A stretch of 64,000 nt of DNA from Morganella psychrotolerans (GCF_001676055.1 NZ_LZEX01000005.1:60568-124567), one strand, 5' to 3'. Shown: positions 18,442-27,797, numbered from the stretch's first letter. Numbers and translations: made by a program. Notes: generated by a model from the letters alone, not told the origin.

Positions 18442-19812
18442 ATGGAAAAAATTCATAATGTAAAACAGTATCCGATGGCGCTGGCATTGCCGGTGTTTAT
18501 GGCATCAATGAACAGCAGTATTGTGAATGTGGCGGTGCCCTCACTGATTGAGGCATTTGATACACCATTCAGTAACATACAGTGGGTTATTGTGGTGTAT
18601 CTCATTTCACTGACCAGCGCAGCGGTTGTCACCGGACAGGTCGGGGACAGAATTGACCGGCGGAAAGTGCTGTGTACGGCGGTATTTCTGTTCACACTCG
18701 CCTCTGCATTGTGTGGTCTCGCACCAACGGTGTTGTGGTTGATCGCCGGACGGGTGCTCCAGGGCATTGCTGCCGCGATGATGATGAACAGCACAATGGC
18801 ACTGATTGCAGGTATGCGCACGGGACAGTCCGGCGGAAAAACCATGGGGTGGATTGGCGCACTTTCTGCCATGGGAACCGCTGCCGGACCGGCCTGCGGC
18901 GGCTGGCTCACCGGGCAATGGGGCTGGCCGGCGGTGTTTTTCATCAATGTCCCGGCGGGGATCGCGGCGCTCTTCTTTATTATCCGTTTCGTTAAGCCAC
19001 AGCCGGTTTCATCCGGTCAGCGTCTTCCGGTAAACCGTACCGGCATTTTATTGTTGACACTTATCATTGCAATGTATTCATCCGGTATGATTATCAATGA
19101 CGGAATGTGGCGCCTGCTGTTACTGGCAGCGGCGTGCGGCGGGGTACTGTTGTTCCTGCAGACTGAGCGGCGGACAACAAACCCGGTATTCCCTGTGGCG
19201 CTGATAAAGCAGCCTGCATTAATCACAGGGATGACTCTCAGTATTCTTGTTTCGACTGTTATGATGGCGCTGCTGGTCGCAGGTCCTTTCTGGCTGATGC
19301 ACCAGCTTCATTTGTCGCCTTTACAGGCAGGACTGATGATGTCGTGCGGCCCTTTGGTTGCCGCCTTTACCGGGATCCCTGCCGGAAAACTGACAGATAA
19401 AATCGGTGCAGATAAAGTGGTTGTTTATGCGCTGATCATGATGACAGTTGGCTTTTCATTATTCACTCTATTGGGCATTGTGCCCCGCGCTGTTCTTTAT
19501 CTGATTTTTATCGCGATTATTACCAGCGGATATGCCGCATTTCAGGCGGCAAATAACTCCTCCATTCTTTTCCGGATCGATTCACAGGAAAAAGGGCTGC
19601 TGGCGGGGTTGATTAATCTCTCACGTAATACCGGGCTGATAAACGGTGCAACGCTGATGGGAACCCTGTTTTCAGTCTCTGCGGGTTCGATTTCTCCGGG
19701 GAATGTGGCTGAGGAAAATATTGGGCACGGTTTTATATTGACGTTCGGGGTCGCCACCTGCTTAATGCTGATATCAACGGGTATTGCGCTGCGGTATTTA
19801 CGCCGGCGCTGA
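18442..19812 (+). CDS. MFS multidrug exporter of the DHA2 (EmrB/QacA) type
   Basis: The 456-residue membrane protein has MFS motif A (GDRIDRRKVL) after helix 2, the GRVLQGIAAA segment of helix 4 and motif C-like GTAAGPACGGWL in helix 5. These are typical of drug:proton antiporters with 14 helices. The substrate is not predictable. It reads toward the LysR gene at 19829, whose ATG is 16 bp after its stop, so they likely form one unit. A gap of about 200 bp separates it from the divergent DUF411 gene. Confidence 0.8.
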   Translation: MEKIHNVKQYPMALALPVFMASMNSSIVNVAVPSLIEAFDTPFSNIQWVIVVYLISLTSAAVVTGQVGDRIDRRKVLCTAVFLFTLASALCGLAPTVLWLIAGRVLQGIAAAMMMNSTMALIAGMRTGQSGGKTMGWIGALSAMGTAAGPACGGWLTGQWGWPAVFFINVPAGIAALFFIIRFVKPQPVSSGQRLPVNRTGILLLTLIIAMYSSGMIINDGMWRLLLLAAACGGVLLFLQTERRTTNPVFPVALIKQPALITGMTLSILVSTVMMALLVAGPFWLMHQLHLSPLQAGLMMSCGPLVAAFTGIPAGKLTDKIGADKVVVYALIMMTVGFSLFTLLGIVPRAVLYLIFIAIITSGYAAFQAANNSSILFRIDSQEKGLLAGLINLSRNTGLINGATLMGTLFSVSAGSISPGNVAEENIGHGFILTFGVATCLMLISTGIALRYLRRR

Positions 19813-19828
19813 ATACGGAGCAACGGCT

Positions 19829-20731
19829 ATGCTGAATATGGATCTTAATCTGCTGGCGACATTAAATGTGCTGCTGACGGAGGCCAATATTACCCGCGCT
19901 GCACAAAAGCAGGGCATGAGTGTCTCTGCAATGAGCCGTGCGCTGACCCGCCTGCGCGTGGTTCTCAATGACCCGCTGCTGGTAAAATCCGGGCGTTTCA
20001 TGGTGCTGACACCTTATGCCGCCTCTGTCCGGCCCCGGGTAACACAGCTGATTGAACAGATTGAGCTGGTATTCAAAACGCCGGATGTACCCGATTTTAT
20101 ACAACTTAATCAGCAATTTACCTTGCGCGCATCAGCCGGTTTTGCTGAAAACTCCGGTGCATTACTGCTGGCCCGGATGCGGCAGGATGCGCCCGCTGTT
20201 ACATTGCGTATTATCAGCAAAGAAGAAAAATATGGCAGAGGATTAAAAGAGGGAAAGCTGGATGCTGAAATTTCAGTCGTCAGCAATAATACTGAGCAGG
20301 AAATGAAAAGTCGTCTGCTGTTTTCAGACAAAATGGTCGGTGTGGTGAGTAAGACGCACCCGCTGACGCAGTTACCTGTGACGGCTGAAAATCTTCAACA
20401 ATATGAATTTATCGGTATTGATCGCCGGGCACCGGGAGAAAGAACACAACCGGTATGTTGCATGAGTGGATCCGGTATTGCAATCAAGCCCGCCGTAATG
20501 CTGGTTTCCGGTTTTTCTGCGGCAATTGCGATAGCGGCAATGAGTGACCTGGTTGCCGTTGTACCAGCGCAGTTTACCGCTAATTTACGCAAGAACCTGT
20601 TTAGTTTCCGGTTGCCTTTTCCGGCTGAGGGACTGAATTTTTCATTATTATGGCATCCGCGCACTGATAATGACCCGGTACAAAAATGGTTCCGTGAATG
20701 TATTTTGCAGGTTTGTCGCGGGGATGAATAA
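19829..20731 (+). CDS. LysR-family transcriptional regulator (NodD/LeuO-like)
   Basis: It starts MLNMDLNLLATLNVLLTEAN with the LysR HTH following (ITRAAQKQGMSVSAMSRALTRLR), a form seen in the LeuO/NodD branch. I chose ATG 19829, preceded by GGAG eight bases upstream, over an in-frame ATG at 19784 that lies inside the exporter gene. The product is 300 residues. Its position directly behind the DHA2 exporter suggests it controls that gene. The C-terminal effector domain gives no ligand clue. Confidence 0.78.
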   Translation: MLNMDLNLLATLNVLLTEANITRAAQKQGMSVSAMSRALTRLRVVLNDPLLVKSGRFMVLTPYAASVRPRVTQLIEQIELVFKTPDVPDFIQLNQQFTLRASAGFAENSGALLLARMRQDAPAVTLRIISKEEKYGRGLKEGKLDAEISVVSNNTEQEMKSRLLFSDKMVGVVSKTHPLTQLPVTAENLQQYEFIGIDRRAPGERTQPVCCMSGSGIAIKPAVMLVSGFSAAIAIAAMSDLVAVVPAQFTANLRKNLFSFRLPFPAEGLNFSLLWHPRTDNDPVQKWFRECILQVCRGDE

Positions 20732-20765
20732 CACGGTTTTTTCTGATGAGGTGACAACGAATATA

Positions 20766-21206
20766 ATGACAATACATCTGACAATCCAGATTATGGCCGC
20801 CGAAACAGTCATTTCAGCACCTTCCGGTGTAGTACGGATCCCTGTGGGTGACAGTGTTATTGATGGGTTTATGTTTCAGCATTCACCTGTAACGCCTTAT
20901 GAAGCTGAAGTCGCCATTGAGCACATTGAGAACAGCATTATTCCTGTCCGGGCAAAATTGCCTGCCGGTGAGCTGATGTTGCATTGTGCGGATCGGCGGC
21001 TGAATTATTTATTCTACGGTGATAAAACAGATTATTTATTAACAACAGAAATAGAATGCGCCTTTAATGAGGTTGTTAATGTGATAAACGGCAGCCCGGT
21101 ATCATCGACATCAATACCTTCGGATAAACAATTTACCGCATTTTTGCTGATCATCCGCGAGATTACTCATCATTGGGGGCTGGATGGTCTAATGCAGGAT
21201 AATTGA
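20766..21206 (+). CDS. Conserved-looking protein of unknown function
   Basis: The frame is open from inside the LysR gene, but the first sensible start is ATG 20766, with GAGGTGAC upstream; ATG 20793 is also possible. From 20766 the product is 146 residues, without a signal peptide or membrane helix, with mixed alpha/beta composition and a tidy C-terminus (LLIIREITHHWGLDGLMQDN). I do not recognise a family. It stands alone between the LysR gene and the tehA-like gene. Codon use looks like a real gene. Confidence 0.5.
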   Translation: MTIHLTIQIMAAETVISAPSGVVRIPVGDSVIDGFMFQHSPVTPYEAEVAIEHIENSIIPVRAKLPAGELMLHCADRRLNYLFYGDKTDYLLTTEIECAFNEVVNVINGSPVSSTSIPSDKQFTAFLLIIREITHHWGLDGLMQDN

Positions 21207-21323
21207 CGCCCTATAACATGCATATAGAATGACTCTTATCAAAATAAATTATAATATTTGTATTATTATTTCATGGTTGGCTGGAGACAGCCGAATATTG
21301 CATGATAACTGAGTTGAGTAAAC

Positions 21324-22316
21324 ATGAGCATATCCTTGATAAATAATATTAAATCTACAGCATCCCGGTTTTCTGCCGGTTATTTAGGTATGGTGCTGGG
21401 ATTGATCGGCACCGGCATGGCATGGCGTTATGCCGCGGCAGAACAGGGCTATCCGGCGATCATCGGTGAAATGATTATCGGTGCGGGGTGTATTGTCTGG
21501 TTGGTGCTCGTGTCTCTTTTTATTATCAAAAGTCTCTGTTTTACTGAGCGTGTAACCGATGAATTCCGCCACCCGGTCGCCAGCGGTTTTTCCAGTTTAT
21601 TGCCGGCAACCACCGTTTTGGTGGCGATGGGGCTGACACCTTATCTGCCGCTGTTTGCGAGCGTATTGTTCGGAATTGGTGCAGTCGCTCAGTTGGCTTA
21701 TGCGGCCTGGCTTACCGGTTCCCAGTGGAAGGGGGAATACCCGAAAGCAGCGACAACCCCGGTGCTCTATCTTCCGACTGTTGCTAATAATTTTATCTGT
21801 GCAATGGCCTGCGGAGCGTTGGGTTATACCGATCTCGGCATTCTGTTTTTCGGGGCCGGGGTCTTTTCCTGGCTGAGTCTGGAGCCGGCTATTCTCAAGC
21901 GGATCCGTAGTGACGGGCTGATGGATGAAAAATCCAGGCTCTCGTTCGGTATCCAGCTTGCACCAGCCCTGGTTGCGTGCAGTGCCTACCTTGCTGTTAA
22001 TCATAACCATATTGATTTCTTTGCTAAAATGCTGCTCGGCTACGGGCTTTTACAGCTCGTGTTTATGATCCGCCTCATTCCCTGGTTTACACAGCAGACA
22101 TTCACATTGTCCTTCTGGAGCTTTTCATTCGGTGTCTCCGCGCTGGCGAAATCCTCGCTGAATATCAGCATGTCTTCAGATAATAAATTTATTCATCTGC
22201 TGGCATTCACACTGTTTATTTTTTCCAATGCTTTCATTCTGCTGCTGGTGGTTAATTCCCTGCGTTTATTGGTTAAAACCCGGCTCAGTCGTTCCGGTAT
22301 TCCAGGACAAGATTAA
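21324..22316 (+). CDS. TehA-like transporter of the TDT/SLAC1 family
   Basis: The 330-residue protein has about ten hydrophobic helices and the layout of the tellurite-resistance/dicarboxylate transporter family: a start with FSAGYLGMVLGLIGTGMAWR, a central PATTVLVAMGLTPYLP, and a late FGVSALAKSSLNIS. In this family a phenylalanine-gated pore conducts anions. TehA can confer tellurite resistance when overexpressed, but no tehB is adjacent here. The natural substrate is uncertain. No T-rich terminator follows it. Confidence 0.75.
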   Translation: MSISLINNIKSTASRFSAGYLGMVLGLIGTGMAWRYAAAEQGYPAIIGEMIIGAGCIVWLVLVSLFIIKSLCFTERVTDEFRHPVASGFSSLLPATTVLVAMGLTPYLPLFASVLFGIGAVAQLAYAAWLTGSQWKGEYPKAATTPVLYLPTVANNFICAMACGALGYTDLGILFFGAGVFSWLSLEPAILKRIRSDGLMDEKSRLSFGIQLAPALVACSAYLAVNHNHIDFFAKMLLGYGLLQLVFMIRLIPWFTQQTFTLSFWSFSFGVSALAKSSLNISMSSDNKFIHLLAFTLFIFSNAFILLLVVNSLRLLVKTRLSRSGIPGQD

Positions 22317-22704
22317 TTATCAGGATAATCAGTGAGATATCAAAATACAGTAATTACCGGTTATCAATTTGATTAATTATCAACCACTATTGTCAAAATG
22401 ATATTATCAGCTCAGAGCTGGTTTTTGGTTTTCCCGGTTCTTTTGGCAATCCCCGGTCTGTATCAGTATAAATAGTGAACAATTTCACAAATCAGATTAA
22501 AACTCCGTTATCAATCACACTTTATTCCCTTTCCTGTCGCTGAACCCTTCTTCTGGTGTGGTTATTGCTTTAACCATCAGAGCAGTCCGTACTATCTGTG
22601 CTATAGCGGATTGTCATGGATTGAAAATAAAAATCACAATAAAACAAATAGTTAAAAATGAGTTCAGAGTTCAGATAGTCAAATTCACTTACAGGAGAGA
22701 AGAG
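22317..22704. other. Intergenic region before the permease gene
   Basis: AT-rich stretch of 388 bp. The 12-mer GATTAATTATCA occurs twice (about 22311 and 22371), possibly a regulator half-site, but no known operator is recognisable. In-frame codons upstream of the permease start at 22705 (open back to 22558) lack protein-like composition and I do not treat them as coding. Confidence 0.35.
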
Positions 22705-24105
22705 ATGTCTGATCAACAAAGTACGACGTCAGACCTTATCTACCAGCTCGAAGACAAGCCCCCGTTTTTACAGGCAATTATTGGTGCCGTAACACATTTA
22801 CTCGCTATTTTTGTTCCGATGGTCACACCGGCTCTGATTGTCGGTACGGCACTGCAATTATCACCGGAAACTAATGCATATCTTGTTTCAATGGCGATGA
22901 TTGCCTCCGGAGTGGGGACCTGGTTACAGGTGAATCGCTACGGAATGGTCGGCTCGGGCTTATTATCCATTCAATCCGTTAACTTTTCATTTGTGACCGT
23001 GATGATTGCCATAGGAACCAGCATGCGGGCTGATGGTATAAGTGAAGAGTTACTGTTATCCACCATTTTTGGTATCTCTTTCGCCGGCGCATTTTTAGTT
23101 GTGGGATCGTCTTTTATCCTGCCCTATTTGCGCCGTGTCATAACCCCGACAGTCAGTGGTGTTGTGGTTCTGATGATCGGGCTGAGCCTGATTAAAGTCG
23201 GTATTATTGATTTCGGCGGCGGTTTTTCAGCCAAATCATCAGGGACATTCGGTGATTATCAGAACATCGGTGTCGGATTATTAGTACTGCTGGTGGTAAT
23301 TGGTTTTAACTGCTGCAAAAGCCCGCTGCTGCGCATGGGCGGGATCGCTATCGGGTTGATTGTCGGTTATATCTGCGCACTGTTCCTTGGAATGGTTGAT
23401 TTTAGTCAGATGAGTAAAGCGGCATTTATCACCATCCCTGTTCCGTTCAAATATGGATTTTCATTTAATTTCGGGCATTTTCTTGTTGTTGCGATTATTT
23501 ATCTGTTAAGTGTGCTGGAAGCGGTCGGGGATTTAACTGCCACCGCGCTGGTTTCCGGGCAGAAAATTCAGGGGCAGGAATTTCAGTCCCGTCTGAAAGG
23601 CGGCGTGATGGCAGACGGAATTGTCTCTGTTGCTGCATCTGCTATGAGTTCGCTGCCGTTGACAACCTTCGCACAGAATAATGGTGTCATCCAGATGACC
23701 GGCGTGGCATCCCGGCATGTGGGGAAAATTATTGCGGTGATTCTGGTGGTTCTCGGCTTATTTCCCGGTATTGGCTGGTTTTTCACCACCATTCCGGCGC
23801 CGGTCCTGGGTGGCGCGATGACACTGATGTTTTCCATGATAGCCATCGCCGGTATCCGCATTATTCTGTCAAATGGTTTGCGCCGCCGCGAAACCCTGAT
23901 TGTTGCAACCTCTCTGGGACTGGGGCTGGGTGTGTCTTATGACCCCGCAGTATTCCATGTTCTGCCTCCGTCGCTCTATGCACTGGCAGAAAACCCGATT
24001 TGTATCGGGGGGATCACTGCTATTATTCTCAATCTAATCATCCCCGTCAGTAAGGAAGCCGAACCTGATGATGTGGAGGAAATAGCACCGGAAAAAGAGA
24101 TCTGA
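22705..24105 (+). CDS. NCS2 nucleobase permease (xanthine/uracil permease, XanP-like)
   Basis: The protein has the N-terminal LIYQLEDKPPFLQA, the VGSGLLSIQ segment, the LEAVGDLTATA motif of helix 8 and the FAQNNGVIQMTGVASRHVG region of the nucleobase:cation symporter-2 family. It resembles E. coli XanP most closely, so xanthine is the likeliest substrate, with uracil or uric acid as alternatives. ATG 22705 follows AGGAGAGAAGAG and gives 466 residues, the usual size. About 14 membrane segments are expected. No purine-catabolism gene is next to it. Confidence 0.82.
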   Translation: MSDQQSTTSDLIYQLEDKPPFLQAIIGAVTHLLAIFVPMVTPALIVGTALQLSPETNAYLVSMAMIASGVGTWLQVNRYGMVGSGLLSIQSVNFSFVTVMIAIGTSMRADGISEELLLSTIFGISFAGAFLVVGSSFILPYLRRVITPTVSGVVVLMIGLSLIKVGIIDFGGGFSAKSSGTFGDYQNIGVGLLVLLVVIGFNCCKSPLLRMGGIAIGLIVGYICALFLGMVDFSQMSKAAFITIPVPFKYGFSFNFGHFLVVAIIYLLSVLEAVGDLTATALVSGQKIQGQEFQSRLKGGVMADGIVSVAASAMSSLPLTTFAQNNGVIQMTGVASRHVGKIIAVILVVLGLFPGIGWFFTTIPAPVLGGAMTLMFSMIAIAGIRIILSNGLRRRETLIVATSLGLGLGVSYDPAVFHVLPPSLYALAENPICIGGITAIILNLIIPVSKEAEPDDVEEIAPEKEI

Positions 24106-24141
24106 CAAAAAAACCGGTCAATACAGTGTATTGACCGGCTC
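24106..24141 (-). terminator. Terminator of dinD (minus strand)
   Basis: On the minus strand AGCCGGTCAATACA pairs with TGTATTGACCGG and is followed by seven T's. It ends dinD transcription. The T tract exists only in this direction, so it would not efficiently stop the permease transcript from the other side. It is part of direct repeat A. Confidence 0.8.
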
Positions 24142-24182
24142 ATTGATGTGCTCTGAGTTACTGTGAAACGTTACCCGATGTT
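24106..24182. repeat. Direct repeat A flanking dinD (attachment-site-like)
   Basis: This 77-bp segment matches 25159-25235 at about 66 positions; the right-hand 45 bp match at 42. The right part copies the last codons of yicC and its downstream sequence (GTAACGTTTCACAGTAA on the minus strand). The left part is a hairpin whose bases differ between copies but still pair. Such a repeat at the ends of a gene beside the yicC 3' end is what integration into an attB site there would leave. No integrase is visible. Confidence 0.65.
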
Positions 24183-24186
24183 GAAT

Positions 24187-25011
24187 TTATTTTTTGGGGA
24201 CTTTCTTCACTGCTGATTCTAACTGCTTAATGCTCTTTTCCGGGGAAGGAAGATCCTCGGGCATGGTTCCGCCCAATTCATGAATAGTGTCCCTTACTTT
24301 TCTGCCCACCTCGAAATGAGTTTGGTTTGCGATTGTTTTATTTTTTACGTTATCCCGTCTTAATTTTTCTTCTGCCTGTGTTGCTCTAAACAGATTGGCT
24401 GCTAATTCGGTTGACCCCATATGGTCTAAAATCCGCTGTGAGTCTTTTAGTCCCTTACGCCGATGTATTCCTTTATGATCCAAGCCACCGTACAGTCCCT
24501 TGTACCCGTGGTTCTGAAAGACAGCAAAATCAATGCCGGTTTCCACACCTGCTTGTTGGGCGGTTTCAACTAATAATTTATTGTGTTCTTTCAATTCATT
24601 GCGCAGGAACAGGCGCTTTTCATCCTCTTTCAGACGCTTGAATTCTTTATTATCAGATAGCTCTTGTCGCCTGGTCTGAAGAGCAAAATATGTTTGCCCG
24701 GCAGCAATAACCGGTTTACTTGGATCGCCATTTTGCACAACGAGATAGCAGGCATAACGAGATAGTATTACATCCTTAAGCTTTCTTTGAGCACCCGAAC
24801 CAATATTGACCATATCGAGGACATCCTCGAAATGGTCTTCAATATTATGACCGCTATGCAAACAAGCCTCTTTAGCCCGGTCTAATACTGGCGTGAAATG
24901 ACGATATTCAGAGTACTCGAGAAGTTTTGATAGTTCTCGTGCAGACCAAAATTCGATACCTGACTCATCAATTTTCTTTATTTCTTCGAAGGGCTGGTGG
25001 TGACGATCCAT
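24187..25011 (-). CDS. dinD: DNA damage-inducible protein D, DinD
   Basis: The 274-residue protein matches E. coli DinD: a Bro-N/P63C-like start (SGIEFWSARELSKLLEYSEYRHFTPVLDRAKEAC), the central DVILSRYACYLVVQNGDPSKP and the C-terminal YGGLDHKGIHRRKGLK. DinD is an SOS-induced protein reported to inhibit RecA filaments. I see no convincing LexA box upstream; the best candidate (CTG-N10-CTT near 25051) lacks the CAG half. dinD also neighbours yicC in E. coli. Here it lies between two direct repeats, hinting that it arrived as a small mobile unit. Confidence 0.9.
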   Translation of the reverse strand: MDRHHQPFEEIKKIDESGIEFWSARELSKLLEYSEYRHFTPVLDRAKEACLHSGHNIEDHFEDVLDMVNIGSGAQRKLKDVILSRYACYLVVQNGDPSKPVIAAGQTYFALQTRRQELSDNKEFKRLKEDEKRLFLRNELKEHNKLLVETAQQAGVETGIDFAVFQNHGYKGLYGGLDHKGIHRRKGLKDSQRILDHMGSTELAANLFRATQAEEKLRRDNVKNKTIANQTHFEVGRKVRDTIHELGGTMPEDLPSPEKSIKQLESAVKKVPKK

Positions 25012-25158
25012 GTATCAACCTCGCGTGTTGGTTTCTATGTCGAAATCTGGCTGGAAAATATAGCTTTATATAATATAAATACCGTTATCTCAGCCAAAAA
25101 ACCTAATTGTACACACCAATCATGGGCTATTGTGATTTATTCTGTGATCCTCTGATAA

Positions 25159-25192
25159 CAAAAAAGCCAGCTAATACAGGGTATCGGCTGGC
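25159..25192 (-). terminator. Terminator of yicC (minus strand)
   Basis: GCCAGCCGATAC and its partner GTATTAGCTGGC form an imperfect stem read leftward, followed by six T's. It lies 32 bp after the yicC stop codon and inside direct repeat B. The gap 25012-25158 is AT-rich and holds the dinD promoter region. Confidence 0.75.
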
Positions 25193-25235
25193 TCGTTGAT
25201 GTGCTCTGATTTACTGTGAAACGTTACTCGATGTT
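25159..25235. repeat. Direct repeat B flanking dinD, overlapping the end of yicC
   Basis: Second copy of the 77-bp repeat. Its right end includes the last codons and stop codon of yicC (25224-25235), so this is the copy that belongs to the native gene end. The interval between copies is 1053 bp and contains only dinD. Confidence 0.65.
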
Positions 25236-26087
25236 TTGGATCTGCTCGCGCATTTGCTCGATTAAGACTTTCAGTTCAATGGCGGAACTGGTGATATCGG
25301 CATTAATAGATTTTGAGGCAAGGGTGTTTGATTCGCGGTTAAACTCCTGCATCATAAAGTCCAGACGGCGACCGACGGCTTCTTTTTTCTTCAGGATGTT
25401 ATGCGTTTCTTTCACATGTGCATCCAGGCGATCCAGTTCTTCGGCGACATCGATACGTTGTGCCAGCAGGATCAGCTCTTGTTCCAGGCGGTTCGGATCG
25501 ACCTGAACCTGGGCATCATCCAGCTTGCCCTGAATGCGCTCGCGCTGCCATTGCAGGATATCCGGCATCTGTGCGCGGACTTTACGTGCTTCTTCCGTCA
25601 CACCGTCCAGGCGCTGTTCGATTAAGACTTTCAGTGCCGCACCTTCGCGCTCACGGGCATCAATAAAGGATGTAATTGTTTCATCCAGTGCCGCCAGCAG
25701 CTCTTCACTGATCGCATCCAGATCCTGCTCCTGAGCCGACATCACTCCCGGCCAGCGCAGAATTTCCAGCGGATTGATTTCACCTTCGTGACTGTAATTT
25801 TTTACCCAGTTTGCGGAGGCAACGAGCTGTTTTGCCAGCTCTTCATTCATACTTAGCACACCTTGTGCGGCGCTGCTCAGTTCAAAACGAAGGTTACATT
25901 CCACTTTACCGCGTGTCAGACGCTGGCGCAGGCGCTCGCGGATCACCGGTTCCAGGCTGCGCAGTTGTTCCGGCAAACGGATGTAAGTTTCAAGGTAACG
26001 CTGGTTAACGGAGCGGAGTTCCCATGCGGCATTTCCCCACGGGCGTTTAACATCCTGACGGGCAAACGCAGTCATACTACGGATCAT
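25224..26087 (-). CDS. yicC: YicC/YloC-family endoribonuclease
   Basis: The 287-residue protein opens MIRSMTAFARQ and ends with the strongly conserved block DFMMQEFNRESNTLASKS, followed by ELKVLIEQMREQIQNIE, both diagnostic of YicC. Members are RNases that act on specific small RNAs and mRNAs (in E. coli with polynucleotide phosphorylase). The central part is helical and probably coiled coil. It is divergent from rph across about 125 bp, as in E. coli. Its 3' end is a known chromosomal integration site for some mobile islands. Confidence 0.93.
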   Translation of the reverse strand: MIRSMTAFARQDVKRPWGNAAWELRSVNQRYLETYIRLPEQLRSLEPVIRERLRQRLTRGKVECNLRFELSSAAQGVLSMNEELAKQLVASANWVKNYSHEGEINPLEILRWPGVMSAQEQDLDAISEELLAALDETITSFIDAREREGAALKVLIEQRLDGVTEEARKVRAQMPDILQWQRERIQGKLDDAQVQVDPNRLEQELILLAQRIDVAEELDRLDAHVKETHNILKKKEAVGRRLDFMMQEFNRESNTLASKSINADITSSAIELKVLIEQMREQIQNIE

Positions 26088-26212
26088 AATATCTGTCCTG
26101 ATAATGGATTTATTGTTCTGATTATAGCGCTCTTATGTCGTTAAGGCATAGGCATTCGCGGGTTTAAGCCGTATAATGCGCGCCCAACAGTTAACTGAAC
26201 CGGAGAATCACT

Positions 26213-26941
26213 ATGAGTCAGTCATCACGTCCCGCAGGCCGCGGAACAGACCAGGTGCGTCCTATTACAATCACCCGTCATTATACCAAACACGCTGAAG
26301 GCTCTGTGCTGGTGGAGTTCGGTGATACTAAAGTGTTATGTAATGCCTCCGTTGAAGAAGGCGTTCCGCGTTTCCTGAAAGGTCAGGGACAGGGGTGGAT
26401 TACGGCGGAATACGGCATGTTGCCGAGAGCGACTAATTCGCGGAATGCGCGCGAAGCAGCCCGTGGCAAGCAAACCGGTCGTACCATGGAAATCCAGCGT
26501 CTGATCGCCCGTTCATTACGTGCAGCGGTTGATCTGAAAAAGCTGGGCGAGTTTACTATCACACTTGATTGTGATGTTATCCAGGCCGACGGCGGTACAC
26601 GCACTGCCGCTATCAGCGGTGCATGTGTTGCGCTGACTGATGCACTTAATCAGATGGTTGAGAAAGGTCAGCTGAAAGCCAGCCCGCTGAAATCAATGGT
26701 TGCTGCGGTTTCCGTGGGAATTGTGGATGGTGAGCCGCGCTGCGACCTGGAATATGTCGAAGATTCCGCCGCTGAAACAGATATGAATGTTGTTATGATT
26801 GATGACGGACGAATGATTGAAGTCCAGGGAACGGCAGAAGGTGAGCCGTTCAGTCATGATGAATTGCTGGCTTTACTGGCACTTGCCAGAGGCGGGCTGG
26901 ATACTATTTTCGCCGCCCAGAAGGCGGCATTAGAAAATTAA
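26213..26941 (+). CDS. rph: RNase PH
   Basis: RNase PH is a phosphorolytic 3'-exoribonuclease that trims tRNA ends. The 242-residue product has the full family sequence ([57 protein letters not shown]), and unlike the E. coli K-12 allele it is not truncated. CGGAG precedes the ATG, and TATAAT at 26172-26177 is a likely -10 element. It is upstream of pyrE in one transcription unit with an attenuator between them. Confidence 0.95.
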   Translation: MSQSSRPAGRGTDQVRPITITRHYTKHAEGSVLVEFGDTKVLCNASVEEGVPRFLKGQGQGWITAEYGMLPRATNSRNAREAARGKQTGRTMEIQRLIARSLRAAVDLKKLGEFTITLDCDVIQADGGTRTAAISGACVALTDALNQMVEKGQLKASPLKSMVAAVSVGIVDGEPRCDLEYVEDSAAETDMNVVMIDDGRMIEVQGTAEGEPFSHDELLALLALARGGLDTIFAAQKAALEN

Positions 26942-26945
26942 TCAG

Positions 26946-26971
26946 AAGGCGACGTGATAGTCGCCTTTTTT
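26946..26971 (+). terminator. rph-pyrE attenuator
   Basis: AAGGCGAC (26946-26953) pairs with GTCGCCTT (26960-26967) and is followed by a T tract. It lies between the rph stop and the pyrE start. In E. coli the same position holds the UTP-sensitive attenuator: when UTP is low, ribosomes translating the end of rph stay close to RNA polymerase and prevent termination, raising pyrE expression. The same control is likely here. Confidence 0.85.
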
Positions 26972-27021
26972 ATACCTGTCATTTACCGGACAAAACCAGA
27001 AACCAGAGTCAGGAGATATCG

Positions 27022-27669
27022 ATGAAAGCTTATCAGCGCGAATTTATTGAACTTGCGATGAAAAAACAGGTACTGAAATTTGGTGAGTTTACGCTGAAGT
27101 CCGGCCGGAAAAGCCCCTACTTTTTTAATGCCGGGCTATTTAATACCGGCCGGGACTTAGCGTTGCTCGGGCGTTTTTATGCATCGGCATTATGTGACAG
27201 CGGTGTGCAGTATGATGTGGTGTTCGGACCTGCCTATAAAGGTATTCCGATAGCAACCACCGCTGTTGTTGCACTGGCGGAGCATCATAATATTGATATG
27301 CCTTATTGCTTTAACCGCAAAGAAGCCAAAGATCACGGGGAAGGCGGAACGCTGGTCGGCAGTCCGCTGAGCGGGCGTATTATGGTTGTGGATGATGTGA
27401 TTACTGCCGGAACCGCAATTCGTGAATCAATGGAAATCATCAGACAAAATAATGCCACTCTCGCGGGCGTTATGCTGAGCCTGGATCGTCAGGAGAAAGG
27501 ACAGGGTGAGTTATCTGCGGTTCAGGAAGTGGAAAGAGATTACGGATGTCAGGTGTTTTCTATTATTACACTGAATGACCTGGTCAGTTTCCTGGCGGAA
27601 GATCCACAGATGAGTGAGCATCTGTGTGCGGTCCGTGCATATCGTGAACAATACGGAATTCAGGTCTGA
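27022..27669 (+). CDS. pyrE: Orotate phosphoribosyltransferase
   Basis: PyrE makes orotidine 5'-phosphate from orotate and PRPP, the fifth step of pyrimidine synthesis. The 215-residue product has the PRPP-binding motif [12 protein letters not shown] with D124 and D125, and [11 protein letters not shown] earlier. CAGGAG precedes the ATG. It lies behind the attenuator at 26946. Length and sequence are typical for Enterobacterales. Confidence 0.96.
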   Translation: MKAYQREFIELAMKKQVLKFGEFTLKSGRKSPYFFNAGLFNTGRDLALLGRFYASALCDSGVQYDVVFGPAYKGIPIATTAVVALAEHHNIDMPYCFNRKEAKDHGEGGTLVGSPLSGRIMVVDDVITAGTAIRESMEIIRQNNATLAGVMLSLDRQEKGQGELSAVQEVERDYGCQVFSIITLNDLVSFLAEDPQMSEHLCAVRAYREQYGIQV

Positions 27670-27681
27670 TACTGATTTTTG

Positions 27682-27715
27682 AAAAAAAAGCCCGCGCCCA
27701 ATAGATCGGGCGGGG
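27682..27715 (-). terminator. Terminator downstream of slmA (minus strand)
   Basis: Read leftward, CCCCGCCC pairs with GGGCGCGGG (one mismatch or bulge) around GATCTATT and is followed by eight T's. It lies about 80 bp past the slmA stop and faces the pyrE end, where the plus-strand direction has no T tract. Confidence 0.7.
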
Positions 27716-27797
27716 TGAGTAGTCTAACTAAAAAACGGGACTGCTACCGGCGGCTCTGAGTGCGGGAATATAAATGACTCCGGGTTTTCTGCCGGTA

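Noticed and set aside
22558-22704. N-terminal extension of the NCS2 permease
   Set aside because: The codons are open but contain unlike-protein composition, and the ATG at 22705 has a strong ribosome binding site and family-size product.
25030-25080. LexA box for dinD
   Set aside because: The nearest candidate, CTG-N10-CTT around 25051, lacks the second CAG half-site, so I do not call it. A matrix scan would be decisive.
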